Source: Entamoeba invadens IP1 (taxonomy: Eukaryota; Evosea; Mastigamoebida; Endamoebidae). From it: 64,000 nt of DNA. A program made the position numbers and the translations under genes. A model generated the notes under the pieces. The model did not search any database and had not been told where the DNA came from. It saw only the letters and a list, made by a program, of their open reading frames with translations. Numbering within the stretch: position 1 is the stretch's first letter; the number at the start of each line of letters is the position of its first letter. The DNA lies in the NCBI RefSeq assembly GCF_000330505.1, contig NW_004443692.1:109911-173910 (forward strand), written 5' to 3'. Of this stretch, positions 53,401 to 62,921 are shown piece by piece.

Positions 53401-55342
53401 GTGTTTCCGTTGTATTATGGGATATTACCCCGACGTCACAAGTAAATTGTGCACAAGTTGTTCTGAAAACTGCTCTTCGTGTCTTAACAGTACGACATGT
53501 CTCATATGCAAAGACAATTACTATCTTTCTTCATACTCGTGCATCTTAGGGAAAGATGGCAGTTTGTGTTTAAAGTACACGAACACTGGGAAGTGTATAA
53601 TGTGTTCCGAAGGCTACTTTCTATCAGATGGTGGATGTAAACAGTGTCCCAAGAATTGTAGTCACTGTGATACCACAACGACATGTTCCGAGTGCAATAA
53701 GAATTCTTTTAAAAATTCTTCTGGAGAGTGTTTAACACGTGATGATATAGAAGGGTGTGATGGGAATGTTACTTTAAATAAAGGGTGTTCACATTGCGAA
53801 GATGGGTTTTATTTATCGAATGGGATCTGTTACATGTGTAACGACACATGTCTTACTTGTTGTAGTCGAATTCAGTGTCGTTCGTGTTTAGATAAGAACG
53901 TGTTAAATGATGGGAAGTGTCAATCGATGTCAGGGGTGCTTCGGTGTATAGAAACTAAAGACTCGAAATGTTCGAAATGCACAACTTTCTATAACCCTAA
54001 TTCTGATGGAACAAGGTGTGTTGGGAGTTGTCCTGGATATCTCCTTGTTTTATTTATATTCATTTTCATTGTATTTGCAGTCATAATAATTGTTGTCGCG
54101 TTTCTCATATGGAAATACTTCCCACGAAAAATTAAGAGCGAAAACATATTCACACCAAAAGGAAACGACGTCAAAAATTTCAAGCACAAAATATTTAAAA
54201 CAATCTCATGCGATTGTGAACATATCGATTTCTTTGGTGAGATTCCCGTCTTAAAAGAGAGTGCAAAAATGTTTAATATTTACAACGAAGGGTCTAACGC
54301 AGTGGTCTTAAATTTTTCATCGATAAACAACAAAGAGAAGTATGGACTTGTAGTAGAGCCCAAAATGACTATTTTGCCCAAGAAAAAGGCGTGTAGTGTT
54401 CTCGCCAAGATCACACCAAAGTGTACTTTTACTCTCGAAGAACCCACTCTTATAATGATATGTGACTATACTCATACAAAAGGAATATACGAAAGTTATG
54501 TCTTCCCTGTAGTTGCTGCGACTGAACTTTCGACACGTCTGAATATTGAAGAAATCAACTTTGAGACGCGCATTGGAGAAGGCAATTTTGGGACTGTTTT
54601 TAAGGGGAAGTACAAGAACAAAATTGTTGCTATAAAAACATTTAAGATCTTCCAACAAGACGATTTCATGAAGGAGTTTGAGATGCTCGACAAGTTCAGA
54701 TGCGACTATATTGTCATTTTTGTTGGAGTGTGTTTCGACCAGCGGATGCCATCCATCATCACTGAATTTGCGCCGTTTGGAAGTTTAATGAAATGTTACA
54801 AGAAGAAGGTCAGTGACATATCTCTGAAATTGAAAATCCTGTTGGACGTATCAAGAGGGATGGAGTATTTGCACATCAACGGCATTTTACATAGAGACAT
54901 CAAACCAGACAACATCTTAATATTCTCAAAGAACCACACCGACTTGGTCACCGCAAAACTCTCCGACTTCGGTTCGTCGAGAAACATCAACTTGATGATG
55001 ACCAACATGACATTCACAAAAGGAATAGGTACTCCGACCTTCATGGCACCCGAGATACTAAAAATGGAGAAGTACAATATAGCAGCAGACGTCTATTCTT
55101 TTGCAATGTTAATGCTATCTGTCGTCAAGTGGGGCAAAATATTCACCGACCCGGAGTTCAAATTCCCATGGAAAATCGCAAAGTTTATCAGCTCAGGAAA
55201 ACGCCCTGAGATTCCCAAAGACCTTCACACCAATTTGAAAAGTCTCATTGAAAGATGTTGGAATTCAGACCAGCGAATAAGACCGACATTCAACACGATA
55301 GTCTCCGAACTCAAGTGTATATATGATTTATATAATGTTTAA
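50441..55342 (+). CDS. transmembrane receptor-like protein kinase (TMK family)
   Basis: A 1633-aa type I protein. I chose the ATG at 50441 (MIAQFTFVFLLMSWARSS, signal peptide) over an upstream TTG. Residues about 20-700 are an extracellular beta-rich region with many N-glycosylation sites. Residues 720-1193 hold CxxC-type furin-like cysteine repeats (CLQCEEHCLSCDS..., CTKCPDYCIQC). A membrane helix lies at about 1200-1225 (YLLVLFIFIFIVFAVIIIVV). The kinase domain, about 1370-1630, has GEGNFGTVF, AIKTF, HRDIKPDNIL, SDFGSS, APE and RPTF, which is tyrosine-kinase-like (TKL). All catalytic residues are present. Entamoeba carries a large TMK family thought to sense the surroundings. The ligand is unknown. 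Confidence 0.93.
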   Translation: MIAQFTFVFLLMSWARSSSECVMSDFSTYKDFTNYPVHTLSCDKIIFENGTFTLNSTFFNIYLSPPILEFSGDVTLLFNDWGIGWASAINITANTNLVLNSSIKLSDVMEYNFGDNVTILINGSFELMTNKHLVFSNMTFVVEFFSIGYNTTFNNVSITSKQTFVLKGTNTFYNTQITTQLLNMDPGAYTIIGTTLNCNTFEGMQAVFEATDSAVNAEKCYFYDFTMTIKTTHIIFDTSCELEFVSVHLTKGSVFQSKFLYMNESSGMFIYNNSTVRTENTTCENCSIEADEMATLFFLFIGLFKSSVLIENDFTSVSIERGLVIHEESEMRLLDSATFHSNTLSLYNTSQLKMYGSATLVSQKLMICDDSIVTLSQASHFKIETGMFTNKSTLVVDQVVSNTILGYTNASGEYTIFGMYDHSTLTIKTPSSDRPIFIITNGSILFGNYTVIETPNDTCAYLAYLNYSSQYLEAATNYKIIYFSYNTNYYLSNGGQSLKYCITALSGVVCVMNGTKWNDVQDSNELYPFTETTCPCHGPQCYIVSNNSEIEIGDYTVEALFLPKFRVFRIIKKIIKKIQIRGFINSIKFFGVIHISPLCPNGTKIFTKLNGTLGLLYFDCLLTDDIPTTPVKLSHTHSTIEKSKIIDFITNNVPKKTTKELMSSILTFDNFTIQIQSTVEVIITINNNKTDNVEYSGNIGAVIYSTGSITVNAQSSITVNAQSNTPCKYGVFKNETNFVCSESAERVCEYGYYASTNQTNCLQCEEHCLSCDSNTCNKCSENYVLNCSGRCEAPRDPAHCISFVRNNCFLCEPYYFLMNKTCTKCPDYCIQCTSLSKCLICQPKYFLLNGTCELLTSGVGVSNRNVVSCPSGYISVNNSCLSCESLSYTNCSMCEKGKCTKCSQDKMYIADQTLCSGNFCSEFVDAEACSKCYECFSLNIQHKCVLKIAHCVTYNMTYCMECEENYTLFQNKCYTADNKCLQKTSERCFRCIMGYYPDVTSKLCTSCSENCSSCLNSTTCLICKDNYYLSSYSCILGKDGSLCLKYTNTGKCIMCSEGYFLSDGGCKQCPKNCSHCDTTTTCSECNKNSFKNSSGECLTRDDIEGCDGNVTLNKGCSHCEDGFYLSNGICYMCNDTCLTCCSRIQCRSCLDKNVLNDGKCQSMSGVLRCIETKDSKCSKCTTFYNPNSDGTRCVGSCPGYLLVLFIFIFIVFAVIIIVVAFLIWKYFPRKIKSENIFTPKGNDVKNFKHKIFKTISCDCEHIDFFGEIPVLKESAKMFNIYNEGSNAVVLNFSSINNKEKYGLVVEPKMTILPKKKACSVLAKITPKCTFTLEEPTLIMICDYTHTKGIYESYVFPVVAATELSTRLNIEEINFETRIGEGNFGTVFKGKYKNKIVAIKTFKIFQQDDFMKEFEMLDKFRCDYIVIFVGVCFDQRMPSIITEFAPFGSLMKCYKKKVSDISLKLKILLDVSRGMEYLHINGILHRDIKPDNILIFSKNHTDLVTAKLSDFGSSRNINLMMTNMTFTKGIGTPTFMAPEILKMEKYNIAADVYSFAMLMLSVVKWGKIFTDPEFKFPWKIAKFISSGKRPEIPKDLHTNLKSLIERCWNSDQRIRPTFNTIVSELKCIYDLYNV
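52562..52609 (+). repeat. exact 24-bp tandem duplication inside the kinase ectodomain
   Basis: The segment 52562-52585 is repeated perfectly at 52586-52609. It duplicates eight residues (SITVNAQS) in frame, just before the first cysteine repeat. Perfect identity suggests a recent or polymorphic slippage event. Confidence 0.95.
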
Positions 55343-55434
55343 TGGGTTGGTTCTTATAATCTATCGCTTAATAGTTTTATACTATTCTTTAACTAGTAAA
55401 ATGGGACGAAAGAAAACTCGACCAAAACACTGTG

Positions 55435-57648
55435 TTATGATTGTAAGATAGAGATCTCTTCCCAAGGGTCTGCTTCCTCGGTACAGTACGCCAACATTTG
55501 GTTAGTGAAATCGGTTGGGGTGTATTTCATCTCCTTGAAACTTTCGAGCATGAGTAACGCGTTTTGAATGGCAATGCACTTCTGTTGGAACTGTAACCCG
55601 ATGTCAGCCCACCCCATCTCGTCGATGTATTTGTCCATCCCACTTTCCTTTGCAATTGTTTTGAACTGGTCGAACCCAGTGACGACGGGTAGATGTAAGT
55701 GTTGAGTGAATGCCTCCCATATATCCAACGTTCTCAATATTTCTGGGGCTAAGCAAGTCGTTGCGATGATGTACAGCCGTTTATTTGGTGGGACGGGCTT
55801 TCTGATATACGACAGCAACAAGTGTAACATCGTATTATCAAATCGCGGCCCAAAGGCAGTGTATTCCAACACTCTTTCCAAGTCGTCGATGATGATAACA
55901 GACTGCGCACTTCTGTAAGCGTCGGTGAACACTCGCGCAATTTTAGAACACTTCATTTGGTCCGAATACCCAACTAACATTTCAGAGGAAAGCATTTTGA
56001 TGTACGGGAACCCACTCTGTTTAGCTGCTTCGACAGCTAAAGCAGTCTTTCCAGACCCATGTCTTCCTCCAATCATCACAGCTATTTTATTTGTCACATT
56101 GGAAGTACTCAACTGCTGTACAGACTCTTTCAACAAATCTCTCACGTGTTCCTGAGCTGAAGAATACACCAAGAAGGGGTCTGGAAGGACGGGAAACACG
56201 TCGTTATTATCCATCCCAAATGCTGGCTTCATCTCACTCAATGCCATATCAAAATGTTCCTTCTTAATGATGAATTTGTCGGTCTTTGGCTTATACTTCT
56301 CCATATCAAAGTTCTCTTTCAACGCAAATGAAGTCGCTGACAACACCAAACCCTCTATCTCAGCTCCACTGAAGTTCTTCGTCCGTTTCGCCAACTCTTC
56401 AATCGAGACATCATCCCCTACCATCTTATTGTCTCGCATTTTCTTCGTGTGGATATTCAGAATCTGTACTCTGCCATGCTCGTCTGGTAGTCCAATTTCA
56501 ATTTGCACTTCAAGTCTTCCTGGTCTCAGTAAAGCGTCATCTAACATATCCATTCGATTTGTCATACCAATGACTAAGATGTTGTTCAACGCATTCACGC
56601 CATCAATCTTAGCTAACAACTGATTCACAACAGTATCCATAATTCCAGTGGAATCTCCACGACTTCCTCTTTGCTTACAAATTGCATCCAACTCATCTAA
56701 CACTATAATATGAAGCTGACTGTCATCCCCTTTCGCCTTTTGTTCCTCTTCAGCTTCAGCAAACAAGTTTCTGATGTTCGCCTCAGACTCACCAACGTAT
56801 TTATTTAAGATGGAAGGCCCATCCACGATTTTCGGTTCAACACTCGACACCATTTTCCCTATCTGTCGCGCCATTAAAGTCTTGCCACACCCAGGGGGAC
56901 CATAGAGTAATATCCCTCTCACGTGCTTGATACCAAGTTTCTTAATAGTCTCCGGTGGAAACATTCTCGACATGAACGCTCGTCTTAATATGTCTGTAAA
57001 TTCCTTATCAAGTCCACCAACACCCATTCCCTCCGGATTGAAGTTCTTAGTAAACAACGTCCCTTGAGTCATGCCACCTTCTATAGTCAGAAGTCCACCG
57101 TCATTCCCAATTTTGCAGACGTCGATTGTCTGTATTTTCTCGTGGATAATACCTCTGTCCGCATTCTCGATGATTTCCCCTTTTGGTCCAATCAAATTGA
57201 TTTCGGCAAACCGAAGCAAGAAGTTGCAGTTCTTCAGTGAGAGTGTTAAGGATTGGTTCCTTGTGATTATTTGCTTGTTGAAGTCCTTCTTCAAGATGTC
57301 TCGAATGGTATTCGCTTCAATGGAAACTTGAGTCGGCCGCGCAAAGAACCCAATCTCTACTTTAATATAACTTGTGCAGCGCTGTGTTTGGTTCGGATCA
57401 AATTTCTGAATAACAACTTTCTCGTCGATGCCCAAATTCAAGTCCGTTCGTTGGACTTTACTCAAATTGATTTTGCCCTCCTCGACTACGTCGAGCGCGT
57501 GCGCAGTGTACACAAACTTGTCGATAAGGACGTATTCGGGAAGACCAAAAGATTGATAATCTTTTGTATTGAAGAAGACGTGGTTCGTCAAAGTGAATTT
57601 GATGTGTTTCACTTCAAATTGTCCAACTTGCAGCGATATGGATTTCAT
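55435..57648 (-). CDS. NSF: N-ethylmaleimide-sensitive factor (Sec18), AAA+ ATPase
   Basis: A 737-aa protein with the N-D1-D2 layout. The N domain (about 1-200) is followed by D1 with Walker A GPPGCGKT at about 246 and Walker B VLDELDAIC at about 314. MTNRMDMLDDALLRPGRLEVQIEIGLPDEHGR then follows, which is strongly NSF-like. D2 has a degenerate Walker A (GGRHGSGKT, about 526) and IIIDDLERVLEYTAFGPRF. NSF uses ATP with alpha-SNAP to take apart SNARE complexes after membrane fusion. Length matches the family (about 745). Cytosolic and membrane-associated; essential for vesicle traffic. Confidence 0.97.
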   Translation of the reverse strand: MKSISLQVGQFEVKHIKFTLTNHVFFNTKDYQSFGLPEYVLIDKFVYTAHALDVVEEGKINLSKVQRTDLNLGIDEKVVIQKFDPNQTQRCTSYIKVEIGFFARPTQVSIEANTIRDILKKDFNKQIITRNQSLTLSLKNCNFLLRFAEINLIGPKGEIIENADRGIIHEKIQTIDVCKIGNDGGLLTIEGGMTQGTLFTKNFNPEGMGVGGLDKEFTDILRRAFMSRMFPPETIKKLGIKHVRGILLYGPPGCGKTLMARQIGKMVSSVEPKIVDGPSILNKYVGESEANIRNLFAEAEEEQKAKGDDSQLHIIVLDELDAICKQRGSRGDSTGIMDTVVNQLLAKIDGVNALNNILVIGMTNRMDMLDDALLRPGRLEVQIEIGLPDEHGRVQILNIHTKKMRDNKMVGDDVSIEELAKRTKNFSGAEIEGLVLSATSFALKENFDMEKYKPKTDKFIIKKEHFDMALSEMKPAFGMDNNDVFPVLPDPFLVYSSAQEHVRDLLKESVQQLSTSNVTNKIAVMIGGRHGSGKTALAVEAAKQSGFPYIKMLSSEMLVGYSDQMKCSKIARVFTDAYRSAQSVIIIDDLERVLEYTAFGPRFDNTMLHLLLSYIRKPVPPNKRLYIIATTCLAPEILRTLDIWEAFTQHLHLPVVTGFDQFKTIAKESGMDKYIDEMGWADIGLQFQQKCIAIQNALLMLESFKEMKYTPTDFTNQMLAYCTEEADPWEEISILQS

Positions 57649-57863
57649 CTATATTTATAAGTTCTTTTAGTTTACATTTATACTATCAACATGTGATACT
57701 TTAAAGCGACATCAATAGAACATCAATAGAACTTGAGTTATACTTTTAAACTATAATTTTATAATATTTATAGTAATATTTATAGTAATTTATTATATTA
57801 TACTATTAATATATTTTATTATATATTATTAATATAAAAAAACAATAAATTGTTCAATTTGTG

Positions 57864-58991
57864 TTATTCGTCTATTTTGACCATCCAAACGCGAATTCCG
57901 ATTTCTGAGCATATGGTACGAGCAACAGAAATGGCAAAGACTATTTCTTGGGCAATAGAAATAATGAGCATAACAGTAGTCAACAAAGAGGCGTTTATCC
58001 AAGTCATTCCAACAGACGCCAGTAAAACAAGAGTAACAAACACACAGAAAATGATGTTTATATAATAAAACAAGTCGACTTCTTCTTTACAAATTCTATT
58101 TAAAATAATTCTTTGTGTGATATATGCATTTACTAAAATAGTAATAGCTGTGACCTTTTGGAAATTCTGTTGTAAATACGTTTCGTTTGCGAAAACAAAT
58201 AAAATAGCCATAGTAAAAAAGAAGAGCAAAAATGGAGTCAACCGGGTCACACTTTTACTAAATCGACACATTTTAGTTGTCGTGACGAGTTTATACACAT
58301 TGAATGAATAAAACAGAAACGCTAAAAATGCACCCAAAATGGTACAATACGCAATAGTGGTGTTGACTTGTAACCCAAAGATCACTAAGTCCATCACACC
58401 CGGGTATATAGCTTCAACGATTAACACTGCTATCATTATTAACTGTAATTCTGTTGGGTTCAAAAGTGCGTTTAATATCAAAACACCGGTGTGGTACTCT
58501 TCCCAATGACTTAAGAAGAAGACCAAATAGAGCATTAAAAGGACAATAAGTGTTAATGTAGTCGACACGTGTAAACATAACACAACAAATAGTGCAAAAA
58601 TCCCAATCATTATCGAGTCATTGCCGTGGTCAAATAACTCTCCTAAAGGTGTTGCGTTGTGTGTTCTTCTTGCTTGTCTTCCATCTATGTTGTCTGCTAT
58701 TTGATACAAAAAGATGAAGAGCGCCATTAAAACGTATAAGTATCTTGGCATTTCCTCTAGGCCTGTTGGAAGTACAAATGCGGTAATGACCCAACACAGC
58801 GCCATTGATACGAAGCCAAGAGTCGTCAAAATATTTGGTGCTATATAACGCGGGATATATTTTTGAAGCAGTGGTTCCCATAGATATGGGGCTAATATAT
58901 AATTCGCACAAAACGAGTGATCCTCTCCTCTGAACGAATAATTGTGGAGCTGTTTTTTCCCTTCAGCAGAAATAAACATCTTTCTTTCCAT
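57864..58991 (-). CDS. CDP-alcohol phosphotransferase (ethanolamine/choline phosphotransferase)
   Basis: A 375-aa protein with about ten hydrophobic segments. The CDP-alcohol motif DG..AR........G...D...D appears as NIDGRQARRTHNATPLGELFDHGNDS at about 100-126, with all the acidic residues present. It transfers phosphoethanolamine or phosphocholine from the CDP form to diacylglycerol, the last step of the Kennedy pathway, at the ER. The ATG at 58991 (MERKMFISAEGKKQL) is chosen over an upstream TTG. The sequence alone does not separate ethanolamine from choline preference. Confidence 0.92.
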   Translation of the reverse strand: MERKMFISAEGKKQLHNYSFRGEDHSFCANYILAPYLWEPLLQKYIPRYIAPNILTTLGFVSMALCWVITAFVLPTGLEEMPRYLYVLMALFIFLYQIADNIDGRQARRTHNATPLGELFDHGNDSIMIGIFALFVVLCLHVSTTLTLIVLLMLYLVFFLSHWEEYHTGVLILNALLNPTELQLIMIAVLIVEAIYPGVMDLVIFGLQVNTTIAYCTILGAFLAFLFYSFNVYKLVTTTKMCRFSKSVTRLTPFLLFFFTMAILFVFANETYLQQNFQKVTAITILVNAYITQRIILNRICKEEVDLFYYINIIFCVFVTLVLLASVGMTWINASLLTTVMLIISIAQEIVFAISVARTICSEIGIRVWMVKIDE

Positions 58992-59507
58992 TTTACAGTT
59001 GAGTGTAACAATTACAAGTTCCAAAAAGACCGAATGGGCTTCGTTGCCACTTCAGTCGAAAACGAATCTATTTTTAACTATAATAATAGTATTCCAATTA
59101 AAAGAAAATGAGATCTATTACATTATAGTTTCGATTCTTATAGGGTNNNNNNNNNNNNNNNNNNNNNNNNNNNNNNNNNNNNNNNNNNNNNNNNNNNNNN
59201 NNNNNNNNNNNNNNNNNNNNNNNNNNNNNNNNNNNNNNNNNNNNNNTTCGATTCTTATAGGGTTGAACTAGAATTTATTATATGTATGATATTTAATGAT
59301 GTTAACAATAAATGAAAGATTTTTTCTCTTTTTTTAATTAGCATTATAAAAATAACAATGAACATAATTTAACGAGTTAATAATAACTAATTTATTATAA
59401 AAATGAACTTGCTAAATAAATGATAATGATTAAAAAAGAGATCGTTATTTAAAATACTATTGAGTTTTGAAACTATTTATAACATTAACTTAGAAACATA
59501 AAAAGTG
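58992..59507. other. intergenic region with assembly gap
   Basis: AT-rich promoter region for divergent genes. It includes 100 N at 59147-59246. The 17 bp left of the gap (59130-59146) recur exactly to its right (59247-59263), so the contig ends may actually overlap. Confidence 0.7.
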
Positions 59508-61178
59508 ATGAGTCTAACGAGTGGTTGCATTCTTGACGTATTTAAAACATCACACAACAACGGCGATATCTTTGTTCAAGTGAATGAAATTCACAGTGCA
59601 GTAGAATATGTCATTAGTGATGGAGAATATAAGTGTACCTCCCGATTTCCTAAAGGAACACAACTTATTGTCCATCAGCGAGTTTGTATAATGGACTGTG
59701 TTATTCCTTTAGACAAGAAGTATATTGAAGTCCGCATGTTCAATGCGGAAGAAGTACTTCCGGAATTGCTTGGAAACAATTTGGTCGATGTCAATGCGTA
59801 TTTGGGAACACCAGGCCCAAGCCAAGCAATTGATGTGAAGTCGCAGACGGTTATCCCAACCGCACAAGGACAACTCCCAAAAACACAACTGAGCACAGAC
59901 GACATCGACGAGAGTCGGTGCATCCCTTTTAACCAATTGAAGACGGCTCATAGCTGCAATTGCTTGGTCAAAGGCGTTGTTCTTCATAAAGACATCGTAC
60001 ACATGAAAAACAGTGGAAAGGCGTTGAACATAGTCTTACAAGACAGTGAAGGGTATGAACTCGCGTTTGTTGCGTACGACGCTGTCGCAGACAAGTTTTG
60101 TAATGGCATAAACATCAATGACACCATAGTCGTGAAGAATTGTAGTATCAGAGTCCTCAAAGACAACGAGATAAATAAGGCATCGATCAGGAGTGTCAGA
60201 TTTAAAGCTTCCATCAGCAACAAAACAACAATCGCGAGTGCAAAAACACCAGTCATGTCATTGATCACACAGATTAACACGTTTGACGAGTTATTAATGA
60301 TAAACCCAACCTTCAGCGACTTCCATTTTGTGTGCTACTTGAAAGGAAAAGGCAGCAAACAGTTCGTCAATGGCGAAGTGAGTAAACCAACGGTGACAAT
60401 CGATGTCGTCGACGCAAGTAATTACTCCCTCAAAGTCGATATATTTACTGATCGATTAGTTGATACAATTGAAGACGTACACATTGGAGATATCGTACTT
60501 TTGAGTAAAGTGCAAATCATCAGAAAAGATGAAAACAATTTTGTTGGGAAGATGTCAGAGGCCTCTGAAATATACAAAGTCGACACTTTCGAGGCTATTG
60601 AGGACCTTATGGGGGAATTCAAGGGGGAGTACAAGAAAGAGGCGTACGACAAAGTTGTTGTTGTCCAAACAAACAAAGGAAATAATGTGGCAAAAGACCT
60701 TTCTTCCTCACGGAAGATCTTGTCTGCCGAGCCCATTTCTCTTCCAGTGTATTTAGAACGTGTGAAGAAATTGGCTCTTGGGTGTTCGACAACAGTTTTA
60801 ATACGTGGAACATTCAAAGAAGTTAAAACTGATAATATGAGTTACACGGGGTGCCCAGACTGCAAAAAGAAAAAGGGGTTAGGCGTTTCTTTGTGTGTGA
60901 ATTGTAAGAAGATGACGAGTTCCATTTACTTCTACGTAGTGATTGCGTCTCTGGAATATGAAGAGGGTGGCAAAGTGTTTGAGCACTGGGTGACGTTCTT
61001 CAGTAATGTTGGAGAACACCTCTTTAAGATGGCTGCATGTGAAATGGAGAAGAAAAATATATTAGAGAGAAAGGAAGTTGTCAACAGGACTGTAATAGGA
61101 AAGAATTTCAATTTGTGGGCGAAAGGAACACACAAAGAGAACAATGAAGTCAACACCATCATCACACAAGTGAACTGA
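59508..61178 (+). CDS. RPA1: replication protein A large subunit (RPA1)
   Basis: A 556-aa protein. An N-terminal OB region is followed by a linker, two central OB folds (about 140-370) and the C-terminal OB fold with its zinc ribbon, CPDCKKKKGLGVSLCVNC at about 450-468. The FYVVIASLEYEEGGKVFEHWVTFF stretch then follows, as in DBD-C. RPA1 coats single-stranded DNA in replication and repair. The frame opens one codon earlier at GTG; ATG at 59508 is the start. It is shorter than animal RPA70 (about 616), mainly through a compact N-terminus and linker. Confidence 0.9.
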   Translation: MSLTSGCILDVFKTSHNNGDIFVQVNEIHSAVEYVISDGEYKCTSRFPKGTQLIVHQRVCIMDCVIPLDKKYIEVRMFNAEEVLPELLGNNLVDVNAYLGTPGPSQAIDVKSQTVIPTAQGQLPKTQLSTDDIDESRCIPFNQLKTAHSCNCLVKGVVLHKDIVHMKNSGKALNIVLQDSEGYELAFVAYDAVADKFCNGININDTIVVKNCSIRVLKDNEINKASIRSVRFKASISNKTTIASAKTPVMSLITQINTFDELLMINPTFSDFHFVCYLKGKGSKQFVNGEVSKPTVTIDVVDASNYSLKVDIFTDRLVDTIEDVHIGDIVLLSKVQIIRKDENNFVGKMSEASEIYKVDTFEAIEDLMGEFKGEYKKEAYDKVVVVQTNKGNNVAKDLSSSRKILSAEPISLPVYLERVKKLALGCSTTVLIRGTFKEVKTDNMSYTGCPDCKKKKGLGVSLCVNCKKMTSSIYFYVVIASLEYEEGGKVFEHWVTFFSNVGEHLFKMAACEMEKKNILERKEVVNRTVIGKNFNLWAKGTHKENNEVNTIITQVN

Positions 61179-61229
61179 TAACTTGTTGTTTTTCACAAAG
61201 GTTGTCCAACAATAAAAACGTAAACCAAG

Positions 61230-62576
61230 TTACTCCGCATTCGCAGCCTGCTGCACTAAGTCCCAGTGATGAAGCATAATCTTCTGCACAGCATAAATGG
61301 CGTTTTTCTTTATCTCGGCGTTGTCTGAAGTCGTGAGTTGAAGCAAGTCCATCTTAACACCCAAATCGTTCATCACTTTTCTTCCCAAGGGGTGATATCG
61401 AGCAACCTCTCCCAAGTCAAAACAAGCAACTGAAACACACACCGGGTCTGCCGACTTGTCGTTAATCACGTTCTTCAATTTCCTCACCAACGCCCAGTTG
61501 TCTCCCTCAAACGCGGTGACATTCTCGACCCAAAATTGCTCCGATCGGTGCATTGGACTCCATCTCATAGTGTTTGACTTGAGTTCGTCCAAGTAGCACT
61601 GGATGCTGGTTGTTTCGGTCACTTTCTTCTCGATCACCTGTCCGATTTCTTCCAACAGATCTTTGATATCGGCGTCGGTGTATGTTCTTGTCTTCAAGAC
61701 GGGAATAATTCTGTTGAAGTCGTGTTGGACCAACAGTCTGATGTACCAGTCGACTTGTAAAATGTTGTGAATGATCATCAAGACGATTCTCATCAGTTTT
61801 TCGACCTTAAACTTCAAAAAGATGTTTGTGAAAATGGAGATGAAATTTTCGGGGAATCCGTGTTCGACCAATTTTTCGTCAAAGGTCATTAACCACACGA
61901 CGTGGAACATCCCGTAGACCAAATCATTGTCCGACGTTGCAACCAATTTATCGTATGAATCCGAAAGCACGCCGAGTGGAATTTCATTGGCAAACACTTC
62001 TCTATATGTCTGTTTGTTTAACAACACGAAGAGTGACCAATTGAATAAGTGGAGTAATTGGAATCCCTGTTTTGTCTGGTTGTTCTGGGTGTAAATGCCT
62101 CTGATGATTTGGAAGTAGTTCGACATGATTGGTGCGAAGTCTGCGAACGTTCCAGTAGTAGTCGCGAGTGTTGTGTAGACTGAAATCGCGCTTTCCAATA
62201 TCGTCAGGTTGTCTGTCTTCATCAGTCGAATAAGCCGCGAGCACACCTCGACCGTCTTTTTGATTTCCATCTCAGCAAAGAGTGGAACTCTATTATTATC
62301 CGCCGCGATGAATTGTTGGAGTAACAGAGTTGTGTTTTCGATGACGGCGGGATGTTCCGAGTCGATCAATAACGTGTAGAATATACTGATCAATGTCTTT
62401 AAGTCCATCTCGTTCTTAATTTTGGCGCGCTCAACCTCGGCTTGACCAAGGTAACGAGTCAAAGTACTCTTATTGTCGTTCGAGAGGCTCGCGTTGTTGT
62501 TAATCGCGTTGTCCAACTCTTTTTGCTGGAAAACACTTGAGATTGGAGGAACGTTCAGTGCTGGTGTATGGAACAT
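61230..62576 (-). CDS. V-type proton ATPase subunit H
   Basis: A 448-aa soluble protein of helical HEAT/armadillo repeats. The C-terminal part carries the family's hallmark block: MRWSPMHRSEQFWVENVTAFEG, then ACFDLGEVARYHPLGRKVMNDLGVKMDLLQL and NAIYAVQKIMLHHWD. Subunit H (Vma13) joins the V1 and V0 sectors and silences free V1. The enzyme acidifies endosomes and phagosomes. Length is normal. It is convergent with RPA1, only 51 bp apart. Confidence 0.95.
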   Translation of the reverse strand: MFHTPALNVPPISSVFQQKELDNAINNNASLSNDNKSTLTRYLGQAEVERAKIKNEMDLKTLISIFYTLLIDSEHPAVIENTTLLLQQFIAADNNRVPLFAEMEIKKTVEVCSRLIRLMKTDNLTILESAISVYTTLATTTGTFADFAPIMSNYFQIIRGIYTQNNQTKQGFQLLHLFNWSLFVLLNKQTYREVFANEIPLGVLSDSYDKLVATSDNDLVYGMFHVVWLMTFDEKLVEHGFPENFISIFTNIFLKFKVEKLMRIVLMIIHNILQVDWYIRLLVQHDFNRIIPVLKTRTYTDADIKDLLEEIGQVIEKKVTETTSIQCYLDELKSNTMRWSPMHRSEQFWVENVTAFEGDNWALVRKLKNVINDKSADPVCVSVACFDLGEVARYHPLGRKVMNDLGVKMDLLQLTTSDNAEIKKNAIYAVQKIMLHHWDLVQQAANAE

Positions 62577-62921
62577 CGTTCTGTTTTTCTCAGTTGAATA
62601 CTCCCATTTCTGTTTTTCTCTCTGTGATTTTTGTATCCTTTTTTATTATTGTTTTTTAATTGTTTTACTAGTAGTTATAGTTTCTCAAAAGTTACAATTC
62701 TACCAGAAATTTGAGATTCTGGTTGAAAACTATTGAGCCAATTCGTTTTAAAAATTCGAATTAGTTTTCACTATTAATAATTCCCCAAGAAGTAAATTAA
62801 TAAATTATGTTAATAAAGTATTATAATCATAGTATTTTATTATATAATTTGAATAACTAAGAAAAAGAACCAAAAATCAAAAATGGTGGAACAAAAGAAC
62901 ATATAAGGGAAAAAAAGGACA
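62577..62921. other. intergenic region
   Basis: AT-rich spacer with no gene seen. It holds the 5' side of V-ATPase H and the 3' side of the RNase III gene. Confidence 0.45.
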
